This document shows positions 7,339 to 15,510 of a stretch of 64,000 nucleotides of DNA, one piece after another. Location of the stretch: NCBI RefSeq assembly GCF_030065535.1, contig NZ_JASJND010000006.1, positions 310,001 to 374,000 of the forward strand, written 5' to 3'. Origin of the DNA: Microbacterium dauci. Lineage in GTDB: Bacteria > Actinomycetota > Actinomycetes > Actinomycetales > Microbacteriaceae. Made by a program: the position numbers and the translations under genes. The stretch's first letter is position 1, and every line of letters starts with the position of its first letter. The notes under the pieces were generated by a model. The model did no database searches, was not told the DNA's origin, and saw nothing but the letters and a program-made list of their open reading frames with translations.

Positions 7339-8418
7339 ATGCACCGGCTCACGAGGGACGAGGCGCGCCGCATCGCCGTGCGCGCGCAGCTGCTCGACGC
7401 CGATCGGCCCGCCGACGTCGTCGAGGTCGCGGAGCAGCTCGGCGCCGTCAAGATCGATCCGACCGCGACGATCGCGCCCAGTGAACAGACGATCTGCTGG
7501 TCGCGCATCGGGTGGTCGTACGAACCCGGGCAACTGACCAAGGCCGTCGAGGACGATCGACAGCTCTTCGAGTACGACGGCAATTTCCGCCCGGTGAGCC
7601 TGCTGCCCGCCATGTGGCCGCTCATGCGGGCGCGGAAGGTGCGCGAGGTCACGCGGCAGTACCTCGACGCGAACGCCGACTTCCGGGCCGACATCCTCCG
7701 CCGGCTGACCGCCGACGGGCCGCTGCAGGCGTCGGACATTCCCGACACCAGCGTCGTGCAGGCGAAGGACGAGGGCGGCTGGTACGGCTCCAATCAGGTG
7801 CCCCGCATGCTCGACCTCATGATGTACCTCGGTGAGGTCGCCGTGACGGGCCGCGTCGGGCGGCAGCGCGTGTGGGACCTCGCCGAGCGTGTCTACCAGG
7901 GGCACGGCGCTGAGCTCGACCTCGAGGCCGCGGAGGAGTACCTCGCGCACCGGCGCCTGCAGGCGCTCGGCATCGCGCGCCAGAAGTCGTCGTGGAGCGG
8001 CGTCGGCATGGCGGGGGAGGCCGCCGAGGTCGAAGGGAGCGACTGGAAGTTCCGCGTCGACCCCGAGGCGGTCGCGTCGCTGCAGGACGACCCCGGCGGC
8101 CGTGCCGCGATCCTCAACCCGTACGACCGGATGCTCTTCGACCGGCCGCGGCTGGTCGAGATCTTCGACTTCGAGTTCGTGCTCGAGCAGTTCAAGCCCA
8201 AGGCACAACGCGTCTACGGCTACTTCGCCCACCCCATCCTCGTCGGCGACCGGTTCATCGGGTTGCTCGATGCCGCGCTCGACAAGAAGAAGGAGACCCT
8301 CGTCATTGGTGCGGTCCACGAGCTGCTCCCGTTCGACGACGACGAGCGCGAGATGGTGCACGCCGAGATCCGTGACCTCGGCGAATGGCTCGGCGTGCCC
8401 GTGCGCGGCCTGGAATAG
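7339..8418 (+). CDS. YcaQ/AlkX-like winged-helix protein (DNA glycosylase family)
   Basis: A 359-residue protein of the HTH_42 superfamily (YcaQ/AlkZ/AlkX), which contains glycosylases that unhook interstrand crosslinks. The arrangement fits: an N-terminal helix (RLTRDEARRIAVRAQLL), EQLGAVKIDPTATIAPSEQ, tandem winged helices, and ILNPYDRMLFDRPR near residue 260 followed by YGYFAHPILVGDRFIG. In YcaQ the catalytic motif is QxD, but here residues 38-40 read KID, so the glutamine is replaced by lysine. It is either a subfamily with altered chemistry or a non-catalytic relative. It has its own leaderless promoter. Confidence 0.85.
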   Translation: MHRLTRDEARRIAVRAQLLDADRPADVVEVAEQLGAVKIDPTATIAPSEQTICWSRIGWSYEPGQLTKAVEDDRQLFEYDGNFRPVSLLPAMWPLMRARKVREVTRQYLDANADFRADILRRLTADGPLQASDIPDTSVVQAKDEGGWYGSNQVPRMLDLMMYLGEVAVTGRVGRQRVWDLAERVYQGHGAELDLEAAEEYLAHRRLQALGIARQKSSWSGVGMAGEAAEVEGSDWKFRVDPEAVASLQDDPGGRAAILNPYDRMLFDRPRLVEIFDFEFVLEQFKPKAQRVYGYFAHPILVGDRFIGLLDAALDKKKETLVIGAVHELLPFDDDEREMVHAEIRDLGEWLGVPVRGLE

Positions 8419-8466
8419 GCACCAGGTGTCTCCGGGAAGGGGCTGCGCCGTGTCGGCGCCCGGCGC

Positions 8467-8472
8467 TACCCT
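8467..8472 (+). promoter_or_regulatory. -10 hexamer TACCCT, leaderless start of toroid-protein gene
   Basis: TACCCT is six bases before ATG 8479. Confidence 0.55.
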
Positions 8473-8478
8473 CCCGGC

Positions 8479-9459
8479 ATGATCGAACGCGACGTGCTCG
8501 ACTGGCTGCTCGACACCGACCCCTCGCTGCGGTGGCAGGTCGAGCGCGACCTGCTCGGCGAGCCGCCGGAAATATGGGCGCGTACGAGGGCGCGGATCGC
8601 GACCGAGGGGCATGGTGCCGCGCTCCTCTCGCACCAGGACCCCGACGGACAATGGGCGGGCGGCGCGTTCTTCCCGGCCGACGTCGTCGCACGCTTGCAG
8701 GCGGGCTTGCCGCCTGAGGGTGACGGTCAGCCGTTCACGGCCACGACGTGGTCGCTGACGTTCCTTCGGGAGTGGGGCCTCGATCCGGCGGTGCTGGCGG
8801 ACACGGACCGGAAGCTGGAGTCGGTGGTCTGGGAGTACGAGGACATGCCGTATTGGGGCGGTGAGGTCGACGTCTGCATCAACGCGATGACGCTCGGCAA
8901 CGGCACGTGGCTCGGCCGTGACATGTCTGCGCTCGCCGACTGGTTCGTCGCGCACCAGCTGCCCGACGGCGGCTGGAACTGCGAGTGGGTCGAGGGTTCG
9001 ACCCGCTCGTCGTTCCACTCCACGATCAATGCCGTCCGCGCACTGCTCGAGTACGAGCAACGCGTCGGCGCGACACCCGAGATGATCGCGACCCGGCGGC
9101 GCGGCGAGGAGTACCTCCTCGCACGGCGGCTCCGCTATCGGCTCTCGAACGGCGAACCGCTCGGTGGTTGGACCGACGTGCTCATGTATCCGCCTCGAGC
9201 CCAGTTCACGACCCTCAAGGCGCTCGACCACCTCACCGCGGCCGCGCTGCACGACGGGATCCCGTTCGACGAACGGATGACCGAAGCGGTCGAGTCGATC
9301 CGTGCGCGGCGTCGCCCGGACGGAACGTGGGTGCAGGAACACGTCATCCCCGGTCGGGTCTGGTTCCCCCTCGACGTCGCCGAGGGCGAGCCTTCGCCAT
9401 GGCTGACCTTCCAGGCGCTTCGCGTGCTCTCGCGTTGGGATGCCGCCGCGTCCGGCTGA
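8479..9459 (+). CDS. Alpha/alpha-toroid protein of squalene-cyclase/prenyltransferase fold
   Basis: A 326-residue soluble protein with repeated QDPDGQWAGG, QLPDGGWNCEW and RRPDGTWVQEH units, the QW-like repeats of the terpenoid cyclase/prenyltransferase toroid fold. It is about half the length of squalene-hopene cyclase and I see no DXDD catalytic motif, so it is unlikely to be a cyclase itself. Actinobacteria carry many such proteins without assigned function. It begins LDTDPSLRWQVERDLL, a typical lead for this group. It follows the YcaQ-like gene but has its own -10 box, and a strong hairpin lies 30 bases after its stop. Confidence 0.75.
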   Translation: MIERDVLDWLLDTDPSLRWQVERDLLGEPPEIWARTRARIATEGHGAALLSHQDPDGQWAGGAFFPADVVARLQAGLPPEGDGQPFTATTWSLTFLREWGLDPAVLADTDRKLESVVWEYEDMPYWGGEVDVCINAMTLGNGTWLGRDMSALADWFVAHQLPDGGWNCEWVEGSTRSSFHSTINAVRALLEYEQRVGATPEMIATRRRGEEYLLARRLRYRLSNGEPLGGWTDVLMYPPRAQFTTLKALDHLTAAALHDGIPFDERMTEAVESIRARRRPDGTWVQEHVIPGRVWFPLDVAEGEPSPWLTFQALRVLSRWDAAASG

Positions 9460-9489
9460 GCACAGACGGTGACCTGTAGGGCGTGGATG

Positions 9490-9523
9490 GGGATCGGACG
9501 CCGTCCCTCCGGCATCCGATCCC
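9490..9523 (+). terminator. Hairpin terminator after the toroid-protein gene
   Basis: GGGATCGGA (9490-9498) pairs with TCCGATCCC (9515-9523), with three further G-C pairs inside and an eight-base loop. There is no T-tract, as is common for actinobacterial terminators. Confidence 0.6.
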
Positions 9524-9581
9524 GCCATGTCCCGCTGGTCGGACAGGTGTGCCAGGCGTGACGGGCCCGACCGTCAACGCG

Positions 9582-9599
9582 CTCTTCCCCCCAGAAGAG
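9582..9599. repeat. Small inverted repeat with six-C loop, upstream of HTH gene
   Basis: CTCTTC (9582-9587) and GAAGAG (9594-9599) flank a C-rich loop with six consecutive C (9587-9592). A separate palindrome GGTACGTACC lies at 9612-9621. The rest of 9524-9729 shows no gene; these are the only symmetric elements I see in front of the HTH gene. Confidence 0.35.
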
Positions 9600-9729
9600 G
9601 CACATTGGAATGGTACGTACCTCAGATGACGGAACTGTCACGAAGTGGCGATTCCGGACGAGCCCGGACAAGATTCTCGGCCGGTCACACTCGTGAGGCG
9701 CACCGGCGGCGAACAGGGGGCACCGTGCG

Positions 9730-10269
9730 ATGAACACCGATCACGACGATTCGTCGGCAGAGACGCCGGCCGATGTCGCGACCGCGCTGCAGGCGCTCCG
9801 CGCCGAGTCGAGCGCGACGTATGCCGATAACGCTATGCATATCGCTGCGCGTCGCGCGGCCGACGGTGCCGCGCCGTCGGCGGCGCGAGTCGCCCGGTCG
9901 ACGGTCTTCGACGCGTTCCGTGCGGATCGATCCCGGCTGAACCCGACCCTCGTCGCCGAGATCGTCGTCGCGCTCGGCGAGTCCGCGGAGGAGGGCGAGC
10001 GCTGGCGCGAGCGTGCGCGGCTCGCCAATGCGACCCGCCGCGGGGTCGTCGCGACATCGGAGCGCGCGGTGCGCTCGATCGGCTCGCCGAGTCGCTCCTC
10101 GACCCGACGCACAGTCCGTGGTTGGCCGTCCTCGGCTCGGGCATGTCTGCTGCCGGCGGTGACGGGCGCGCCGGGCGTTCGCCTACGCTCGACGTATGAC
10201 CTCCGCGGCATCCACCCCGTTCCGAACCTTCGACGACGGTGCAGTACTCCGTGCAGCTGCGCTCGGTGA
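9730..10269 (+). CDS. HTH-domain protein, probably frameshifted
   Basis: The first about 105 residues look like the N-terminal HTH of a family of actinobacterial regulators: ADVATALQALRAESSATYAD, SAARVARSTVFDAFRADRSRL, then LVAEIVVALGESAEEGERWRERARL. After that this frame becomes Ser/Arg-rich and low in GC3. From about 10077 a different frame instead reads LDRLAESLLDPTHSPWLAVL with high GC3, ending at the TGA at 10197-10199, which overlaps the next ATG. This suggests a frameshift near 10030-10070, with a true end at 10199 and not 10269. It could also be a decayed remnant of a larger protein. Confidence 0.5.
   Translation: MNTDHDDSSAETPADVATALQALRAESSATYADNAMHIAARRAADGAAPSAARVARSTVFDAFRADRSRLNPTLVAEIVVALGESAEEGERWRERARLANATRRGVVATSERAVRSIGSPSRSSTRRTVRGWPSSARACLLPAVTGAPGVRLRSTYDLRGIHPVPNLRRRCSTPCSCAR
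10184..10189 (+). promoter_or_regulatory. -10 hexamer TACGCT, leaderless start of GNAT gene
   Basis: TACGCT is six bases before ATG 10196. Confidence 0.5.
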
Positions 10270-10714
10270 TGAGGAGGGCATCCTCGCCGCGATCCGCGCG
10301 CTCGCCGAGTACGAGCGCGAGCCGCACGCCGTCGAGAACACGGCCGCCGAGATCGCGGCGCGGCTGTTCGGCGACCACCCGCAGGCGTTCGCACACGTCG
10401 TGGAGCGGGGCGGCGACATCGTGGGGATCGCCGTCTGGTTCCTCACCTACTCGACGTGGACCGGTCGGCACGGCATCTGGCTCGAGGATCTGTTCGTCGA
10501 CGAGGCGCAGCGGGGCCGGGGCTACGGCAAAGCGCTCATCGCGTCGCTCGCCGCTGTTGCCGTCGAGCGCGGGTATGCCCGCCTCGAGTGGACGGTGCTC
10601 GACTGGAACGCCCCGTCGATCGCGTTCTACCGGTCGCTGGACGCGGTCCCCATGGACGAATGGACGACACAGCGACTCTCCGGTGACGCGCTCGTGGCGC
10701 TCGCCTCTGCCTGA
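10196..10714 (+). CDS. GNAT N-acetyltransferase (diamine/SSAT-like)
   Basis: A 172-residue acetyl-CoA transferase. Visible parts are the N-terminal VLRAAALGDEEGILAAIRALAEYE, the core IWLEDLFVDEAQRGRGYGKALI with the pyrophosphate-binding RGRGYG, and VLDWNAPSIAFYRSLDA. The order LEYE.../EDLFV.../W(N)xxxxxFY is that of spermidine/diamine acetyltransferases, so a polyamine-like substrate is plausible but not proven. The start lies within the tail of the preceding HTH gene but has a clear leaderless -10 box. It is probably an independent transcription unit. Confidence 0.88.
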   Translation: MTSAASTPFRTFDDGAVLRAAALGDEEGILAAIRALAEYEREPHAVENTAAEIAARLFGDHPQAFAHVVERGGDIVGIAVWFLTYSTWTGRHGIWLEDLFVDEAQRGRGYGKALIASLAAVAVERGYARLEWTVLDWNAPSIAFYRSLDAVPMDEWTTQRLSGDALVALASA

Positions 10715-10900
10715 GCCGCGCGAGCCGAACCCCTGATGATCACAGAGATCGTCGGGTCGAGGCAACCCCTATCGGCGTCGCGCGCCGCAGGGCACGATGG
10801 CTCGCGAGGGGGGATTCCTCGACAACTCCCGTGGCGCTGCATCCGGTGCCTGGAGTGGCGACACGGGCCGATCGGTCGGATTCGTCCGGCCGTGACCGGC

Positions 10901-10940
10901 GACCCGGTGGCGGGCCCGCGAGGGCCGTGGTCACCGGGTC
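10901..10940. repeat. Inverted repeat in the 10715-11011 gap
   Basis: GACCCGGTG (10901-10909) is matched by CACCGGGTC (10932-10940), with a perfect GCGGGCCCGC palindrome (10910-10919) between. The 297-base gap otherwise shows no gene. It may be a GNAT terminator or an upstream regulatory site of the next gene. Confidence 0.4.
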
Positions 10941-11011
10941 GTCCCGTGCGCGTGTGGACTTCTGAGGACACGGGCGACCCTCCGTCGCCGAATCGGTGGC
11001 ACGGTGGAGAC

Positions 11012-11788
11012 ATGACCACTCTCAGCACCCCCGACCGCGCTCGCCGCCTCCGCGAGCTGCACGCCGCTCCCGAGATCCTCCGCGTCGTCAACGTGTGGGA
11101 CGTCATCTCTGCGAAGGCGGTGCTCGATCTTCCCGAGACGAGGGCCATCGCCACAGCGGGGCACTCGATCGCGGCATCGTTCGGCTACGCGGACGGCACC
11201 ATCCCGCTCGACGTCACCCTCGACATGGTCGGGCGCATCGTCGAGGCCGCAGGCGACGTCCCGGTCAGCGCCGACCTCGACGACGGGTACGACGACACCG
11301 CCGACACCGTGCGGCGTGCGGTGGGCGTCGGCATCGTCGGCGCGAACATCGAAGACCGGCTCCGCCCCTTCGAGGAGTCCGTCGCACGCGTCGCTGCGGC
11401 CGTTCGTGCGGCCGAAGCCGAGGGTGTGCCGTTCGCGCTGAACGCCCGCACCGATGCGTTCGTGCGTGGCGGCGACCGGCCCGCCGAAGAATCGCTCGCC
11501 GACGCGATCGCGCGCGGGCGCGCGTTCATCGACGCCGGCGCCGACGTCGTGTTCGTTCCCGGCGTCTTGGATGCCGCGACGGCGGCCGCGCTGGTCGAGG
11601 GCATCGGCCGGGTCAGCGTCATCGGCCTGCCCGGCGCGCTCACAGCCGCCGAGTACGAGCGGCTCGGCGTCGCACGCATCTCGTACGGCCCGCTCACCCA
11701 GCGTGTGGCGCTGACCGCATTCCAGGATGTCGCGAAAGACCTCTACGCCGACGGTGTCGTGCCGCCGAGCACCCGCGCGCTCAACTGA
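11012..11788 (+). CDS. Isocitrate lyase/PEP mutase superfamily protein
   Basis: A 258-residue barrel enzyme starting at ATG 11012 behind GGTGGAG. It has LRVVNVWDVISAKAVL, AGHSIAASFGYADG, the metal-binding VSADLDDGYDD, GANIEDRL and ALNARTDAFVRGG, in the order of the PEP mutase/carboxyphosphonoenolpyruvate mutase group. The lyase signature KKCGH of true isocitrate lyase is absent. Members cleave or rearrange 2-methylisocitrate-like, oxaloacetate or phosphonopyruvate substrates, and which one applies here cannot be read. It stands alone before tRNA-Ser. Confidence 0.85.
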   Translation: MTTLSTPDRARRLRELHAAPEILRVVNVWDVISAKAVLDLPETRAIATAGHSIAASFGYADGTIPLDVTLDMVGRIVEAAGDVPVSADLDDGYDDTADTVRRAVGVGIVGANIEDRLRPFEESVARVAAAVRAAEAEGVPFALNARTDAFVRGGDRPAEESLADAIARGRAFIDAGADVVFVPGVLDAATAAALVEGIGRVSVIGLPGALTAAEYERLGVARISYGPLTQRVALTAFQDVAKDLYADGVVPPSTRALN

Positions 11789-11833
11789 CGCCGCGCCGGG
11801 AGCGCACTGTCCTGCGTGATAACCTCGACCTTT

Positions 11834-11922
11834 GGAAGCGTGTCCGAGCGGCCGAAGGAGCATGGCTGGAATCCATGTAGGCGGGGTAACTCGTCTCGCA
11901 GGTTCAAATCCTGTCGCTTCCG
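11834..11922 (+). tRNA. tRNA-Ser (anticodon GGA)
   Basis: Acceptor GGAAGCG (11834-11840) pairs with CGCTTCC (11915-11921), with G as discriminator. The anticodon stem CATGG/CCATG encloses CTGGAAT, giving GGA, which reads UCC/UCU. A long variable arm follows, as expected for serine tRNA, and then GGTTCAAATCC as the T arm. No CCA is encoded. Confidence 0.97.
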
Positions 11923-11930
11923 CGGAAGAT

Positions 11931-11963
11931 GAAGTCCCCCACCGGGTTCCGGTGGGGGACTTC
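11931..11963 (+). terminator. Hairpin terminator after tRNA-Ser
   Basis: A 15-bp perfect stem begins GAAGTCCCC and closes GGGGACTTC, with a three-base GTT loop, nine bases after the tRNA. There is only a short pyrimidine stretch after it. Confidence 0.85.
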
Positions 11964-12007
11964 TCCGTTCCAGGCCACGGTCCGTTCCAGGCCACGGTCC
12001 GTTCCAG
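11964..12007. repeat. 17-bp tandem repeat, 2.6 copies
   Basis: The unit TCCGTTCCAGGCCACGG occurs at 11964-11980 and 11981-11997, then partially at 11998-12007. It fills the gap between the tRNA-Ser terminator and the stop codon of the transglutaminase gene (12010-12012, opposite strand). Confidence 0.9.
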
Positions 12008-12009
12008 CG

Positions 12010-14271
12010 TCAGGGCGCCGATACCTGCTCCGCCGACGCGAACGTGGACCCCGGGCGGATGAGCAGCGAGCGCGGCGTAGCCAGCGCGAGGAACCTCGTC
12101 CTGCCACTCGCGCCCTCGCGGAGCGCATCGCGCACGGCAGCGGCATCTGCTCGCAGTCGTTCCGCCGATTCGGATGCCGGTGTCCCCGGTGCCGCGTAGC
12201 TCGAGAGCTCGACCGCCTTCACCAGGCGATCCATCGACGCGCGTGGCGCGCCGAACGCCACGCTGAGCCGCCTCCCGAACGCCCGCGGTGACTCCGCGGC
12301 GCGCACCTCGATGCCGTGATCGATCGCGGCGTCCTGGACGAGCCGCCACGCCGCCGCGACACTGCCGGCCGCCGCGCGGCGCGCTCGTGCCGCGTCACGC
12401 GCGATGCGGGTCACGCCCGGTGCCGCGACGAGTGCGAGCGCGCCGAGGGTCCAGGCGAGGACGGGAAGGATGCCGCGGAAATCGAACCCGCCGGTCGCTG
12501 CGCCGGAGGACGCGCCGTCCTCCGGATCGCGCGGCGGGGCGCTCGTCTGCGGTGAGGCGCTCGCAGTGGGCGACGGCGACGCCGACGGAGTCGGGTCGCC
12601 CGGGTCGACGGACTCGGCGTTGAAGCGCTGCGCGGTGCCGAGGCTCTTCGTCGGTTCGAATGCGACCCAGCCGATGCCCTCGAAGTGCACCTCGGGCCAG
12701 GCGTGCAGCTGCGCGGTCGTCGCCTCGTACACGCGCTCGTCGTCGCGTGTCTCGCCCGTCGGGTTCCCCGGGAGGAAGCCGACGACGACACGGGACGGCA
12801 TGCCGAGGGTGCGCGCCATCAGCGCGAAGGCCGAGGCGTAATGGACGCAGTAGCCCGAGCGCGCCTCGAGGAATGCGCCGACGGCGTCGGCACCCGAACC
12901 GTCGAAGCCGGCCTCCACCGGCGTCTCGAGCGAGTACTCGAACGACGTGCCGCGGAACCAGGATTGCAGCGCGAGCAGGCGGTCGTAATCGGTCGTGGCA
13001 TCCGCGGTGACCTCGGCGGCGAGCTCGCGGATGATCGGGGGGAGCGGTGCGGGCAGGCTCGTCGCACCCGCAACGCTCGCGCCACCGAGCCCCGCCTCGG
13101 CGGCGCGAGCCTGCTCGAGCGTTGGCAGTGGTTTCGTCGTGACGACCTTGAACTGCTGCCCGCGCGCGGGGGTCGCAGCCGAACGGACTGTGAGGTTGTC
13201 GGGGGCGACGATCCATTCGTCGCCGAGACCGTCGAACGACGTCGCGGGGTAGGGGATCGGGAGCGTGGTCGACGAGAGGTCGAGCACCTCCACGTTCGTC
13301 GTATCCTCGCGGACGCGGATGTCCTCGCCGGCCTCCGGCACGTCAGCCGTCCAGGAATCGAGCGGCACCGTCCGGCCGCGGTCGGGGACCCACGACGAAC
13401 TGTCGAGTCGCGTGAGCGTCGCGATCCGCAGGTACGGGGGAGTGGGCGCCTCGCCCCAGGTGCGGACGACCGGCGTCTCCGACGGACGCCGCAGGTCGTC
13501 GCCGAGTTCGAGGGATGCGTCGATGCTCGTCCCGCCCACGGCGCCGCCGCCGGCGACGGACGGCGGCAGGTTCGGCGCGGCGACGACCGAGATGACGATG
13601 GCGGCGACCGCGATCGTCGCCGACACCGCACCCACGCGGGTCCGCGTCTTCGCGGCGAGCGCGGACGTGCGCGACCTCGTCTCGGCGCGGATGAGCCACA
13701 GCATCGCCGCGGCCAACACGACGAACGCCCAGACATCGACGCTCCGCCGGACCGCGAGTGAGGGGATGAGCCACACCGCGACCAGCGCGACCGTCGCGAG
13801 CAGCGGCATCCGAGCGGTCAGCACAACGTGATCGAGCGCGATCGTGAGGAGGCCGATGGCCGCAACGATGAGGAACGACAGCGACGGGGTGGCGTCGAGC
13901 GGCGCGACGCCGACCGCGATCGCTGTGGACGCGTCCTCGACGAGGAGGGGCACCCGCTCGATGGCTTCGACGGTCGGGATGACGAGCAGCCACGCGGCAT
14001 CCGAGAAGAAGACGGCCGTCGTCCCGCCCACCCAGAGCACCGCCTGCAGTGCCGTCACCCCGACCGCGGGCAACCCGAACCGGCGGGCGAGATACCCCGC
14101 GATGAGCAAAGCCGCTGCCCCGGTGATCGAGAGGAGCGTCCACAGCCCGGGCGAGATCACCGTGACCAGGGGGAGCAGCGCCGCGACGATCGCCACGAGC
14201 AGTGCGATCGTCGAGCCGCCGTCGTGGCGCGGGCGCGCTGACGTGCGCGACTCACCCGACACGACCGGCAC
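12010..14271 (-). CDS. TgpA-like membrane transglutaminase
   Basis: A 753-residue protein with six or so N-terminal membrane segments (from TIALLVAIVAALLPLVTV to about residue 235), a large outside region, a transglutaminase core, a Ser/Pro/Thr linker, another membrane segment (ILPVLAWTLGALALVA) and a cytoplasmic DUF4129-like tail. The core has SGYCVHYASAFALMAR with the catalytic Cys and HAWPEVHFEG with the His; the usual Asp of the FDPT box reads Glu in AFEPT. The GTG start overlaps the DUF58 gene by 20 bases. With DUF58 and MoxR it forms the common actinobacterial MoxR/DUF58/transglutaminase operon, whose exact role is not settled. Confidence 0.9.
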   Translation of the reverse strand: MPVVSGESRTSARPRHDGGSTIALLVAIVAALLPLVTVISPGLWTLLSITGAAALLIAGYLARRFGLPAVGVTALQAVLWVGGTTAVFFSDAAWLLVIPTVEAIERVPLLVEDASTAIAVGVAPLDATPSLSFLIVAAIGLLTIALDHVVLTARMPLLATVALVAVWLIPSLAVRRSVDVWAFVVLAAAMLWLIRAETRSRTSALAAKTRTRVGAVSATIAVAAIVISVVAAPNLPPSVAGGGAVGGTSIDASLELGDDLRRPSETPVVRTWGEAPTPPYLRIATLTRLDSSSWVPDRGRTVPLDSWTADVPEAGEDIRVREDTTNVEVLDLSSTTLPIPYPATSFDGLGDEWIVAPDNLTVRSAATPARGQQFKVVTTKPLPTLEQARAAEAGLGGASVAGATSLPAPLPPIIRELAAEVTADATTDYDRLLALQSWFRGTSFEYSLETPVEAGFDGSGADAVGAFLEARSGYCVHYASAFALMARTLGMPSRVVVGFLPGNPTGETRDDERVYEATTAQLHAWPEVHFEGIGWVAFEPTKSLGTAQRFNAESVDPGDPTPSASPSPTASASPQTSAPPRDPEDGASSGAATGGFDFRGILPVLAWTLGALALVAAPGVTRIARDAARARRAAAGSVAAAWRLVQDAAIDHGIEVRAAESPRAFGRRLSVAFGAPRASMDRLVKAVELSSYAAPGTPASESAERLRADAAAVRDALREGASGRTRFLALATPRSLLIRPGSTFASAEQVSAP

Positions 14272-15502
14272 CTCGTTCTGAAACGGTTGCCCAACGGGCC
14301 CAGAGCGTTCCGAGCTCGTCCTCGGGCTCGAGCGCGACCGCTCGCCACCCCGCGGCGCTCGCGGCGCGGACCCCGGTCGAGTCGGCGCCTACGCTCAGCA
14401 GCACGGGGAGCGAGGTGTGCGTCGTGATCGGCGCGAGCACGGCGACGTCGCGGTCGTCGATCGGCCCCGTCACGATGACGACCGGTCCGAGGGTCGCCCC
14501 GACGAACAACGGCGGCGCATCGGCGAGGGTGCCGTCGCGACGCGCTGTGAGCGTCGCGAACGACACGATCATCGCCTCGACGGCCGCGCCGTCGCCCGCG
14601 TCGATCGGTTCCGTCAACTCACGCCCGTCGACGTCGATGACCGCGACGGAGTACCCCTCGCGGACGAACCTCGCGACGGCGGATGCCGCAGCTGACACCG
14701 CCACCTCGAACGCCGGGTCTTCACCGGGCGCACGCAGCGCCTCGGCGCCCCACCGAGACATGGAGCGGTCCAGGACCACGACGGCCTCGGGGTTCGACTC
14801 CTGCTCCTCCTGCCGCACCATCAGGTCACCGCGGTGGGCGCTCGCGCGCCAGTGGATGCGCCGCATCGAGTCGCCGGGGACGTACACGCGGGGGATGAGG
14901 TTGTCGGCGCCCTGCCCGAGTCGGTCGGTCTGCGTCTGCATCGTGCCACCGGCGTTGCCGGGGAGCTCTTCGAGCGATCCGAGCTCGATGAGCGCGGGTG
15001 CGATCGTGAGGGGGACCGGTTCTCCCTGGCGCACCGTCCGCCGCGCGAAGCCGAACGGGTCGGTCGTCGTCACCTGCAGGGGACCGATGTGACGGATGCC
15101 GCGCCGCCGGGCGATGAGCCGGTACCGCAGGTCGACGCTGTGGCCGCCCGTGACCAAGCCTGATCGCAGCCCCGGGAACACGCCCGATGCGTCGCCCTCG
15201 AGCCCCACCGGCAGCGTCTCTTGCCATGTGCCGACCACGGTCGGCAGCACGGTGCGGCATTCGACCCGCGCGTGCACGGTGACCGCGTCGCCCACAGCGG
15301 CGACTTCGGGGGAGAACGTGCGGCGCACCCGATCGGGCCGGTGCCCGAGGTGCAGCGACACCAGGCCGAGCGCCGTGACCGCGAGCAGCAGGACCCCGAA
15401 GAACAGCAGCGCCGGCACGGCGAGGGCGCCCGCCAAAATAAGTGCGAGCACGCCGAGGACGACCGCACCGGTTCCCCGGAGCGTGAGCGGCCAGCGTGAC
15501 AT
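14252..15502 (-). CDS. DUF58 domain membrane protein
   Basis: A 416-residue protein starting ATG 15502 (MSRWPLTLRG). Two adjacent membrane segments (VVLGVLALILAGALAVPALLF and onward) are followed by a beta-rich region. Next comes the DUF58 signature, seen as VYVPGDSMRRIHWRASAHRG, leading into a von Willebrand-like VVVLDRSMS segment. DUF58 proteins are encoded beside MoxR ATPases, which are thought to remodel them. It is eight bases downstream of moxR and overlaps the transglutaminase start, so translation is probably coupled across all three. Confidence 0.92.
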   Translation of the reverse strand: MSRWPLTLRGTGAVVLGVLALILAGALAVPALLFFGVLLLAVTALGLVSLHLGHRPDRVRRTFSPEVAAVGDAVTVHARVECRTVLPTVVGTWQETLPVGLEGDASGVFPGLRSGLVTGGHSVDLRYRLIARRRGIRHIGPLQVTTTDPFGFARRTVRQGEPVPLTIAPALIELGSLEELPGNAGGTMQTQTDRLGQGADNLIPRVYVPGDSMRRIHWRASAHRGDLMVRQEEQESNPEAVVVLDRSMSRWGAEALRAPGEDPAFEVAVSAAASAVARFVREGYSVAVIDVDGRELTEPIDAGDGAAVEAMIVSFATLTARRDGTLADAPPLFVGATLGPVVIVTGPIDDRDVAVLAPITTHTSLPVLLSVGADSTGVRAASAAGWRAVALEPEDELGTLWARWATVSERGAGRVG

Positions 15503-15510
15503 GCGGATCG

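Noticed and set aside
11834..12007. attachment site of an integrated element at tRNA-Ser
   Set aside because: No integrase, no second copy of the tRNA 3' end and no change of base composition downstream.
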